In this document: piece by piece, positions 1 through 10,162 of the stretch
Layout: each line of letters starts with the position of its first letter
Numbering within the stretch: the first letter of the stretch is position 1
Assembly: GCA_905331475.1 (NCBI GenBank)
Contig: CAJNYU010000373.1
Location: 1 to 64,000 of the forward strand
Length of the DNA stretch: 64,000 nt
DNA from: Rotaria socialis
Lineage: Eukaryota; Rotifera; Eurotatoria; Philodinida; Philodinidae
Direction of reading: 5' to 3'
Position numbers and translations under genes: made by a program
Notes under the pieces: generated by a model
What the model was told of the DNA's origin: nothing
The model's input: the letters and a program-made list of their open reading frames with translations, nothing else
Database searches by the model: none

Positions 1-278
1 AGACGAATTCATTGGTAAGATCTATTGAATATTTAAAAATATTTTTGAAAGTTTTAAATTAATTGATGTCTATTCAGCAAAATGATAATATTTTGACATC
101 AATGCAGACAGATAGTCCACGTTGGGGCATGGAACAGCCGAAAGACATGCCAGGATTTATCAGAAAGGGTGAGATTGGTGACTGGCGCAATTATTTTAAT
201 GAAGAGCAATCCAAAATTATCGACATGAAAGTTGAAGATTTCCCCTTGATGAAGACGCTTTGGTCAAAGTATATTTGA
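1..278 (+). CDS. Cytosolic sulfotransferase, C-terminal end (partial)
   Basis: This is the 3' end of a gene that starts outside the window. The last exon appears to begin at 78, after an acceptor (TATTCAG, 71-77), and runs to a TGA at 276-278; the previous exon would end at 14, before GTAAGA. The last exon encodes a segment containing FIRKGEIGDWRNYF followed by a short acidic and hydrophobic tail. In the Sulfotransfer_1 family (PAPS-dependent transfer of sulfate to small alcohols, phenols or amines) the motif RKGxxGDWKNxF lies near the C-terminus and contacts the PAPS cofactor. Only this motif is visible, so substrate and subfamily cannot be named. The upstream TTG at 63 lies in the intron and is not a start. 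Confidence 0.75.
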
Positions 279-723
279 CTCGTTTAAGCTGATTTCATAT
301 TTAGTCTCACTTGCTTGCATTCTGTTTTATCTAGAGTGTTCAAGGATGATTGATTCCAAATAAAAAGAGTGGAAATATATCGAAACCGAATTTCGACTTG
401 AAACTTGCTGCCATTCAATCAACTTTGTGTTTTCATTCAATTTTGGCTTTAAATTTTCGGTTATTCAGCTAAGCGAGCTTGGAGTCCTCTCTTTTCCTGC
501 AACATTTCAGATTTTATCGTCAGCAACATGTTGGAAATAAATCAAAACTAGATATATATTCGAATTTTCATTTAATGTTCGGTTTTCAACAATAATAGCT
601 AACTGGACAATCAAAAGATTAAATCTCCAAAGAATTGATACTGAGGTAGACGATCGATGATTTACAGTAAGATAACATACGATGCGATATATTGAAATTC
701 AAGTACTTTATCATCATAGGCTA

Positions 724-1366
724 CTGGGCTGCGATTCGACCTATATTTCCTATAATTCCTATATTTTCAAAAAAGTCCTGTTTTCGTCCTATATTTTCCT
801 GAAGATTCCTATTTTCCTATATTTTATCGAAAAAAGTAGAAAATTCCCGAAAACTCCTTAATTTTGCTATTGTCTTTAGACGAAAAAAAACTTTTAATGT
901 GTATAATCATGTGTTTTGGACAAATTCTTGTATTATAGGGACGTTTGTTTTAAACAGTATTTTTCCTTTCGCCTATTTAGTGGACTGACTGAGAAATTGT
1001 TTAATACTAAGTACAAAATACAAAATAGTTCAAAAGAAAAAAACATTCACAAAGTGATTTTTCAAAGCTTACGATCTACTTTATTGTTATTTATCGATTT
1101 GTGAAAAACTTTTATAATGATCCTCGAATTGGCGAATTATTTCAGTGGAAAAAATTACATGAGGATCTTTGCTACGTTTGAACTGTTTATAACAGCTTTA
1201 TTGAAACGATTTTCGAGCAGAGCACTTAACAAACACCGAAACAATTGAACAGAAATGGTGTATAAAACGTCCTCTTTTTTTGTCATTTTTTATCGAAAAT
1301 CCTATATTTTTGACAGCCTTGATCCTCTAAGGATTCCTATATTTTTAAAAAGTCCAATCGAAGGCC
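724..1366. mobile_element. Candidate non-autonomous element with short inverted ends
   Basis: The left end reads CTGGGCTGCGATTCGAC and the reverse complement of the right end reads CTGGCCTTCGATTGGAC, a 17-base inverted match with three differences. Both ends also carry the direct motif TTCCTATATTTT followed by A-rich sequence and AGTCC (about 757 and 1335). No coding capacity is visible. I could not find a convincing target-site duplication, so the boundaries are approximate and superfamily is unknown. Confidence 0.4.
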
Positions 1367-1571
1367 AGATTATAGTTGTTGAAAACATGATCCACCTATT
1401 CATTTTCCCGCCGTTATGATAAGAACTAAGTTCGCGCCCTATTTCCACACGAATTCTTTAATTTTCTCTTGGCTTAAAAAAAATCATATGCAGTTGAGAC
1501 ATGTTTTAACAATAAAAAGTACATTTTACTCATGAATGTGTCCTATAATGATTTAGCAGCATAGATGCACC

Positions 1572-1735
1572 CAGTGTTTTTAATGATTAGTGTACCCGAG
1601 CAGAACAAAGTGTACGTACACTCTGCTTTTTGAGAATACACTTTGTTTTCCTATGAAGTACACTCTGAAAATAAAATTTTTGGCTTAGCAGGGTGTACGT
1701 GTACACTGTGCTTCGAAATCCTATTAAAAATACTG
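1572..1735. mobile_element. hAT-type MITE with perfect 8-bp target duplication
   Basis: A 164-bp element with terminal inverted repeats: left CAGTGTTTTTAAT, right ATTAAAAATACTG (one mismatch). It is flanked on both sides by the same 8 bases, GATGCACC (1564-1571 and 1736-1743). CAGTG-type ends plus an 8-bp duplication are the hallmark of hAT transposons. The interior contains repeated GTGTAC/GTACACT motifs and no ORF, so it must have been moved in trans. Confidence 0.8.
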
Positions 1736-2109
1736 GATGCACCTGAGATGAGGTGTATAAATAGATGGTATTCTGAACATTAGAAACGAAAAATATTATT
1801 TTTTTGATAATCTCACAACAATCAACTGCTAAATGGCAGTCTCTGTTTTTGTCGCATTGAATTTTAGAATGATACTCGTCTTTCTACGACGAATAGATTG
1901 CGCCATCTTCCTTTCACACATCAGCAGAGATATAAACCAACCAATGATATTCTTGTTTATATTTATGACTAATTAGCAAGGATGACATGCTGTTATTTTT
2001 AGATATTCAGATTAAATCTTACGTTTTTTTGGTAAGGCATCATTAATAATAAAAGGAAACTGCATTGTATCATCGTCAGTTTTAGATTATTTCATTTTTC
2101 GTTGCCAAT

Positions 2110-5100
2110 ATGGAAGGTAAATTAATCAGAAAAGTTTATTTTTGTTATATATTTTGAAAATTTTTGTTCAAAGGTTGTCCTCGTCTAGCTGCGATTGGTT
2201 TCGATCCAAAAGTATCGATTGAATCCGTTGATCTATGTGAAAAGATTCCAAATGTATGATAGCATTCCCAAACTAATAAAATCTATCATTTTTACATATA
2301 TAAATTTTAGTATATCACAGCAAATTATCAAGAAAATGGAAGTAAATATTCTCATGAATGTGAACAAATGAATCGTCTTCGACAAGTAAATCTTTTTCTT
2401 TATTTAATTCAAATAAAATGTGTCAAATTCTTTAGACTACCATTAACTCTTCTGCTGATGAAGCTGGTATTCAATTACTCAAACGATATTATTGTCAATT
2501 ACAATTGTTACGAAATCGTTTTCCAATGTTACCCGATACGGAATGTGCTGTTCGATTTACATGGTAAAAAATTTTGACAAATTTTAAAATAAATTTTCAT
2601 TTTTAAAATTAAAGGGAAGATGCTTTTCAAAAAGAAGATAACACATATAATGATGTTCGATTTGAAGAAGCATGTATTTTATATAATCTTGGTGCAATGT
2701 ATTCAAGGTTAGGTGCCAATGAATCGCGACGAACACACGATGTACGAAAATCGATTCTAGTTTTTCTCATTAAAAAGAAAAGAATTTTTTTTCTTCTAGA
2801 GTATAAAAAATGCTTGTACATACTTTCGATGTGCAGCTGCATGTTTCGAAAAAGTGCGCGATCAATATACGACATATACATCTGATTTAACTCCCGATTT
2901 ATTAACATGTCAAGTTCATATTCTTTTGGTAAGTGGAGTTATTTTTTAGTTTGTTTGGAATTATTGAAAATGATTTTTTAGGCACAAGCGCACGAAGCTG
3001 TACTTGAAAAGTCGTTACTTGATCAACGAGCACCTTCTGTGAATGCTCATGTTGCAATGCAAATATCGGAATATTATCAAATGGCACTTTTGAATCTGAT
3101 GAAGCCAGGAATTAATTCGATTGTATCAAAAAGATTCAAAGTTTGTTATTACTCACTATGACTCAACCGGAGATAAGAGGAATGATAAATTCGAACTTCA
3201 CAGTATTACATACTTCGATCCGTTAATAAGCGCTAGTTCAGTTGTCTAATTCGTCGAAGGTGTTAAGTTCGAATCTTACGTGTGGAAGATTTACATTGCA
3301 TGCGATTCCTAGTACTGGTTTCACATAGTTTCTATATTCATGCCATGTGAACCAATCAAGATCGCGAAATGAAAATGTCTAATTAAACATAATCTTAAAA
3401 ATCTCTAATCTAATAATATTGATTTACAATGTTTAAAGACGATAAATATTTAATTATTTTGTATTCTAGGAATGGCGTGTTTGTTTAACATATAAATTGT
3501 CGTATTATTTTGCGTTAACATATTATTGCTGTGGTTTAGTTGCTGAAGAAGGCAAAAAATATGGTCATTCTGTATGTTATTATGATGCGGCTATTGAGCG
3601 ACTTAAAGAAGCTTGGAAAAATGCAGAAAAAATTTCATCCGATAAAGCAAATATATTCAAAGAAACTCATACATTTGCGACTGATGTTCTCATGGGAAAG
3701 TAAGTCAATGAAGATTTTAAAAAAATAATTCCGTCATGAAAATTTCAATTTGGTTTTAGACAAAAAGTTGCCAAACGTGATAATGATAGTGTTTATTTTG
3801 AAAAAGTACCAGCACTATCAAGTCTACCAGCTGTTCAAGGTATATTATTGTTAGACGAAAGAAAAATATTCATTCGGCATTTTATTTCGAAGGAGCTATC
3901 GTTGCTAAACCGCAACCTTTTGATTGTCATGATCCGGAAGTATGTGGACCAGATATTTTTCAAAAATTAGTACCATTGGTTAGTATTTAATATCATAAAA
4001 TTTGAACGAACCTTTGGTTTTCTAGGATGCACATTTAGCTGCATCAGAATATAGTGAAGAAAAAGCGAAACTTCTACGTGAAATTATTGAATTAACAGAA
4101 AATAAAAATCGAGAACTTGAGTAAGACAGTCTGCTGACTTTGTGTCGATCTTTTTTAAAGTTCTATTTATAGAGCGTTTATGCTTTGTTTACAATTGAAT
4201 CGTGTTCCATTAAATAATGAATATCTTCGCTTACCACGTGAACTACTGGATTGCTGTGCTGCTGTTGCAGCTCGTCCGAATATGACCAAAGAACTTGTTT
4301 CAGCCATGCAGCGTAAGTTTATTCCTGCTGATGATTTACAGTTTTCGATTGTTGGGGGTTAACACCTCATCCGCTTCATGAATAATTGGTTATAGCTATT
4401 CGAAATTTCATATTTTCAGAATTGAATAGTCAACATCATGAAGTAGCTGAACAAGTGAATGAATTCGAAGAGTCATTAAAAACCTTGGAAGAAACAAATG
4501 ATTCTATAAAATCCAATAAAGAATATAAAGATTTACAATTAAATTTGAAAAATGTTCGTGATATGATGATAAAAGCAAATGAAAGCAATATCGAATTACA
4601 TCGACATATGACTAATAAGGTTCATCATTTGAAAATTCTCATTTCACCGCTTGAACAATTAGAAAAAACATTGCCGATTATCAATGAGCTTGATGGTACG
4701 AAAAAATTCATGTCTATTGAAAATAATAATACTTCGTTTTTTTTTCGGATCGCTTAGACGAAGCAAATAAACCGAAAATAGCTCGATTGGCGTTATTAAA
4801 TGAAAAAGTTGAAACAATGAAAAAACAACGAGAGACTTTATTAAATGATATTCGTAAAAATATTCATGAAGACGATATCACAAAACTTGTTCTTATGCAA
4901 AGACAAGAGAATCATAAAGTAATACATGTGCAAACTTTCTTGCAACTGTATTATTTTGTTTTTCTTTAGGGTTTATTTACGGAACAAGTTAAAAAGCACG
5001 AAGAACTTGTTAACATCATTAAACAAAATTGTACAGCACAAGATAATATTTTACAAGCATTAACAGAAACTAATGCAGAGATTGCTGATGTAAGAACAAA

Positions 5101-8100
5101 AATGGGAACGACATATGAAAAGTAAATAAATCAGATAATTTATCTTTATCAAAAATAAGTTATCTATTTTCTCTGTTCTTAGTCGCAATCGATTGATTCA
5201 AGAATATATTGATTCATTTAAATCATTTGAAGAGACTCTATCGAAAGCTAATGAAGGAATTGAATTTTATAAAAAGGTAATTTTAATTTTAAATATTCGA
5301 CTAAAAGAGTAACTTGCCTACTGATTTCATATCTTTGTAAAACATTCTAATTGACTTTTATTTTGTCTTATTAGCAAAATGCTAAATTAATAAAACTCAA
5401 TGACCGTCTAATTGCATTAAAATCTCAAAATCAACCTCAAATGACACCAAAGTATTCACTACATCGTCAGCTCCCATCGAATATACCGTTGCGTCACAGT
5501 CCATCGCCTGCCTGGTCCAATCAAGATCTACATGAAGATGATTTTTCAACAACTAGTCTTCCATCGACTATATCGGATCGTCCACGCCTTAAAGATTATT
5601 TAGCTGCTATGAAGCCTGATACATGGGGTTCAAATACAGGTCGATCATCAAAGCGGTCTTCTTCCAGACGTGACGAAAATATGTATACGCCTCTACCGGG
5701 ATCAAATATCGGTGATAGTAGTAATTTTTATGCAAATCCAAACACACTACAATCATTGCCTACATTCAATCCACATCAGTATCAAGTGCAATCGTCAATT
5801 GCCCCTGAACAACCAACAATGTCCTATGTTCCTCCGCCAACACAATCTCCATCGTTTGCAACACAACATCGAATGTCCTATCAACAACCGACACACAATC
5901 AGTCACGCTCAATGGACCCTAATTCAAATTTACCTCCACAGAATTATCGTGGTCAACCTCAAATGACTTACAATCCTCCTTCTACTCCTCCTGTACAACC
6001 AATTGCTCAACATCAACAATTCTATCCTTCACAACCTAACGCTCCAACCCAACAGACGTTTTATCAACTACCACCGCCATCAGCTCAAATACAGCAGCCA
6101 GTTTATCAGCCATCACCTCCAGCACAACAACCCATTTATCAACCATCTCCAGTGCAGCAGCCAGTTTATCAGCAACAAGCTTATCAGCCACTACCACCTC
6201 AGCAGCAATCGTTCCAACCATCGGTTCAACAGCCAGCTTATCAGCCGGCATCATCATTTCAGCAACCTATGTATCAGACAACAAACACTGCATTTTATAA
6301 TCAACCACCGGCACAACATCAAATGCCACAGTCAATGACAAATCAACAATATCCGCAGCAACCAACTTTACAACAGCCAAATACTCATCAAGCTCAGCCT
6401 TTCAATGATCCTACTCATTCTACAATACATGCAGCGTAAGTTTATTCCTGCTGATGATTTACAGTTTTCGATTGTTGGGGGTTAACACCTCATCCGCTTC
6501 ATGAATAATTGGTTATAGCTATTCGAAATTTCATATTTTCAGAATTGAATNCAACAGCAACAAATGATACCTCCACAACAGCAACAACAACAACAAATGA
6601 AACCTCAACAACAACAACAGCAAATGATACCTCAACAACAACAACAGCAAATGATACCTCAACAACAACAACAGCAAATGATACCTCAACAACAGCAACA
6701 GCAACAGATGATGTCCCCGCAGCAACCGATTCCACCAACAAATCGTGTCAATCAACAAGACGTTTATCGTCCTGGTGGTTTTTTTTCAACAAACCAGCCT
6801 CAAAGTCCATCATCATCAATGAATAATAACAGTTATGATGCAAACCAAGCTGTGCAATATGTTCCTCCACCACAGCCTCCTGCGCCTCTCGTTCCGACTT
6901 GTTCTATTTCTAAGTCACCAGCAAATCCAGTATCAAAGCAGTCTTATATACCTCAAATCTCTGATGATCTATTATCATTAGCTCTTGAACAACAATTTAA
7001 AACAACAGTAGTAACAAATACTACTGAACCTTTAACTCCAGAAATTCCATCAATCCATTCAATTGATGAAGATATACAAGTAAAAAGTAATGGTAAGCCT
7101 ATTGCTTGTATTCAACCATTATCGGTGGCTACTGAAGAAAAACAACCAATGCAATCGTTTTCAACATCACCCGTAACTACTTTACATCCGCCACAAGATC
7201 CATACAATGATAAAGATAAACTTGATCAATTAGTCAATGATGTACAACGTTTCGAAAAACATGTTAGTATAATGACAAAAAAAACTCTTAATGGTACGAT
7301 ACCACTCGAAGTCGAATGGAAAGTAAGACTATATAGATATCGCTAGGCTTTAACTAAAAATCTATTCATAGGAATTATCGGATTTACAAGAAAAAGATAT
7401 GCATACACAAACTTGTGCAATAGGAAAATGTAATCCGAAATTAAATCGTTTTCAAGATTTAATTCCATGTAAGTTTGAATAATTCAATTGCGTTTTGATC
7501 GAAATTCTTTTGGTAGATGATAATTCTCGTGTTCGTCTTGTACAAACAAATCCTAATCAACAAAAAAATTTTAACGATTACATAAATGCAACATCAATCG
7601 GAGTAAGCAATGGAGATTGATTTCTTTCTATATATTTATTTTTGTTTCTAGCGAATTCGTGATGTATCATTACTTACTGCTCAATATCCATTATCGACGA
7701 CTGTAGCAGAGTTTTGGTCAATGATCTATGAGCAACATGTAGCTATTGTTGCTGTACTTCTCAGACCTGATGAAATGCAATCGATTGTATGAAGTTTTAT
7801 TTTTTTTATATAGTAATTCCTTTTCTTTTTTGGTGGCTTATGTAGAATGTCTATCCACAAAAAGTCGGAGAAGAACTTCAATTTTCATCATTTACAATAA
7901 CATTACTGAGTACGAAGAGTCCAACTCAATTGACTAATCATAGAATAATACGTTTACATCATTCACAAGTTTGGTTTTTTTTGAAAATTTTTTGAAAATT
8001 TTAACTCTGATTTTATTTCTTCTAATTAAAGACAAATCAATCGAGAACTGTTGTATGGCTCGAACATTTTGGTTGGCCGCCAAAGTAAGTTTTGTTCTCA

Positions 8101-8972
8101 GATGAGATTCATATTTTATCTTGCGTTTTTTTTTCTATAGAGAAATGCCAGATAATCCAATTGAATTATTAAAATTTATTCAAGAAGTTCAATATTTTCT
8201 CATTCAAACACGAAATCATCGCAGTGCAATTCTGGCTACTTGTTTGTATGTTTCGCCTGATTTTAAGAGAATCCCAGCATTCATTAAAAATATAGTTTAG
8301 ACGATAGAAGCTTCTTCATGACACTATATAGATAATTTAACTGTTTTTTAGGAGTGGTGTATCTCGTACAGGTCCATTCTTATCTTTATTCACCAGTATT
8401 CAAGATATCGATGAAGGTCGATCATTTCCTGATTTGAATAAAATAATTCGTTTACTTCGTTCCAAACGTCGTCATTTAATACAAGACATGAATCAATTAA
8501 AATTTGTGTACGAAACTCTACTTTATTATGCTCAAGATTTTCTTGTGAAACGTAAGATTTCCTTCTATTTTAAATACACAACAATTTTTTTTTGTTCTAA
8601 AAAGGTGGAGTATTAAAAGTCGGCTCCATGATGCATCATCAATCAACAACGTCAACTTCAAAATCCACTTCATCAAATATTAATACACTTTCGCTCGATG
8701 ATGAAATGCAAACAATCATGAATAAGGCTAAGCCAATTGTTCAATCAATACCAAATTATGATGTTGGTCCAATTCTTTCATCAACTGCGATCGAAGAAAA
8801 ACCACCCATGAAACCATTAACAGCTATCGAAGAGAATTTTAATTTACGCCCAGAAGAAAGTCATATAAAACCAAAAACAACACGAGACGACTTCTTTCGA
8901 ACAAAATCGTCACCATCGAACGATCTATCTGATCCAATCAATAGGCTAGATCCATTATGGACATTTCGCTAA
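2110..8972 (+). CDS. PTPN23: HD-PTP / PTPN23 homologue (BRO1, V-domain, Pro/Gln-rich, PTP)
   Basis: 26 exons can be traced by GT-AG junctions and conserved frame: 2110-2116, 2174-2253, 2311-2385, 2436-2563, 2615-2741, 2800-2928, 2982-3140, 3470-3699, 3760-3839, 3893-3978, 4026-4120, 4173-4312, 4420-4695, 4758-4918, 4970-5121, 5183-5276, 5375-6435, about 6552-7322, 7372-7468, 7517-7602, 7652-7786, 7846-7968, 8032-8084, 8141-8245, 8352-8551, 8605-8972. The product is about 1,670 residues, close to the roughly 1,640 of the human protein. Order: N-terminal BRO1 domain (YITANYQENG, YYFALTYYCCGLVAEE), helical V-domain, a Pro/Gln/Tyr-rich region with many YQP/YQPS motifs, then a PTP domain (NRFQDLIPYD, DYINAT, TAQYPL, CLSGVSRTG). 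In animals HD-PTP works with ESCRT-III in endosomal receptor sorting. Catalytic motifs are altered: the signature His is Thr and WPD is WPP. The coding path at 6436-6551 is broken by a duplicated intron and an N. The ATG at 2110 is chosen because it splices directly into the conserved BRO1 start. Confidence 0.9.
3141..3469 (+). other. Long HD-PTP intron containing a tRNA-like Pol III promoter pair
   Basis: At 329 bp this intron is several times longer than its neighbours. It holds TAGTTCAGTTGT (3234-3245), which matches the tRNA A-box consensus at 11 of 12 positions, and GTTCGAATC (3267-3275), the core of a B-box, about 33 bases apart. No full cloverleaf with paired acceptor stem is evident, so it is better read as a decayed tRNA or tRNA-derived SINE than as a working tRNA gene. 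Confidence 0.4.
4305..4427 (+). repeat. Source copy of a 123-bp exact duplication (HD-PTP intron plus exon edges)
   Basis: These bases are identical to 6428-6550. They comprise 8 bases of exon end (CATGCAGC), the whole intron 4313-4419 and the first 8 bases of the next exon (AATTGAAT). At this site splicing is consistent with the conserved V-domain reading frame, so this is the native copy. Confidence 0.9.
6428..6551 (+). repeat. Second copy of the HD-PTP intron, ending at an N: likely misassembly
   Basis: An exact copy of 4305-4427 is followed directly by an undetermined base (6551) and then a Gln-rich repeat. If it were spliced like the source intron, nine leftover bases would put the downstream exon out of frame. 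If the 115 bases 6436-6550 are simply absent and the N counts as one base, the frame runs through intact into the poly-Gln tract. The copy includes exon bases on both sides of the intron, which ordinary intron transposition would not carry. I read it as an assembly or gap-filling error, with a true segmental insertion as the alternative. Confidence 0.7.
6552..6716 (+). repeat. Coding CAA/CAG minisatellite (poly-Gln with MIP/MKP spacers)
   Basis: Within the Pro/Gln-rich region of HD-PTP, runs of five to seven Gln codons alternate with Met-Ile-Pro or Met-Lys-Pro, giving a unit of roughly 27 bases repeated about five times. The DNA repeat explains why the assembly broke at 6551; copy number may be unreliable. 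Confidence 0.85.
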
Positions 8973-10162
8973 ATAGCATTTACATATTTGCCTTGTCTAT
9001 ACGATGATTATTTCTTTTTAATTTAATCGAAATAAATTTTATTTATGATGTTAATTTAAACACAAAATTGTTGTTGTATATGACAGCGCGTGGTGCGACT
9101 TGTTCTCTATCGCTAGAATGAACTGTGTTCAGAGAGAGAGAGAGAGGTCGCAAGAAGCTAAAAATTCAAAATGAAAACAAAACAGCACTACAATCAGCTC
9201 TCTGCCAGCTAATATTACTTGGATTAGTGCGCACATAGTCTCTGCGAGATATGCAAACAAGTTCTTTTTATCGCGTTGTAAATTCCACCTTGAGTTTTTT
9301 TACTAACGAATGAATGAGCTCTGATAAATATATGTTCGGGTTAAAAAAATGTTAATCGCTCTTGTGCAAGAGAAATTTTTTCAAGCGAATACTTTGTTCT
9401 TTCTAATCGAAAAAAACAATAACAAATTCCTATGATATTTTATTACAAATAAGATAAATGCAACATTTTTTACCCATTCACATTAAGAAAATAAAACCTA
9501 TTATAGTTAAGAAATTATTCATTTCTGCCATAAATTAGCCGAATAAAACTGAGAAATTGCCGAATGGAACAATGCCTCGTGTCTGATCCATCTGTACAAT
9601 ATTAGTGGATCTCATATTTAAATATAGTAGAAAATTCGACTGGATATCCAATTAATTTTTTGTTTATTTAAACACATTCCAGGTGGCACTTGCCCACCAA
9701 TGGGTAATAAGAACGTAATATGTAGTTCAGTTTTAGTGCTTCGTTCAAACGACATCTGTGATAAGGCTCTCATAGGAGATGTATTTTTCGTTCCATCGCA
9801 TTGGCAGAAGTCTAGGTTGTGTACCTATCGTAGTTTGTATATGCGCAATAAGAATGCGTGTATCTGACGTCCACTTCGTATGGATACATATACACACTCT
9901 TTGACACCCTCTCCTCCACCTTTTTGATTGATTGATCCGTCGACATTTTACACTAAACTTAACAAATAACAGAATGATTAAAATATTTCGTCTGATATGT
10001 AGAACGGATAAGATCTCTTTTTTTCTTCTCTTTTTTTTCTTTCTTTAATTTTATCTCTCTATAAAAGAATAGTATACAACTAGTCATTCATTTCATGATT
10101 TTTAACTATTGAATAACAAGTTCAGTAAAATTAAATTCTTTATTTTATTTTCTCTAGTAATT
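8973..10162. other. Intergenic region between HD-PTP and hexokinase
   Basis: A candidate polyadenylation signal AATAAA lies at 9031-9036, about 60 bases after the HD-PTP stop. A short (GA)n run lies near 9133-9147. A pyrimidine-rich tract (about 10017-10060) followed by TATAAAAG (10060-10067) lies 90-140 bases before the hexokinase ATG and may be its core promoter. No exons are visible. Confidence 0.5.

Larger units (their letters stand above)
279..2109. other. Intergenic region with two small mobile-element candidates
   Basis: I see no coding exons between the sulfotransferase stop and the HD-PTP start. The stretch is AT-rich and holds a repeat-bounded block (about 724-1366) and a hAT-type MITE (1572-1735), described separately. 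The HD-PTP promoter should lie in the last few hundred bases, but no clear TATA box or initiator can be assigned. Confidence 0.6.

Noticed and set aside
3190..3290. Functional tRNA gene
   Set aside because: A- and B-box-like motifs are present but no paired acceptor and anticodon stems can be drawn.
6499..6758. Minus-strand frames across the poly-Gln repeat
   Set aside because: They are low-complexity shadows of the CAA/CAG repeat in HD-PTP.
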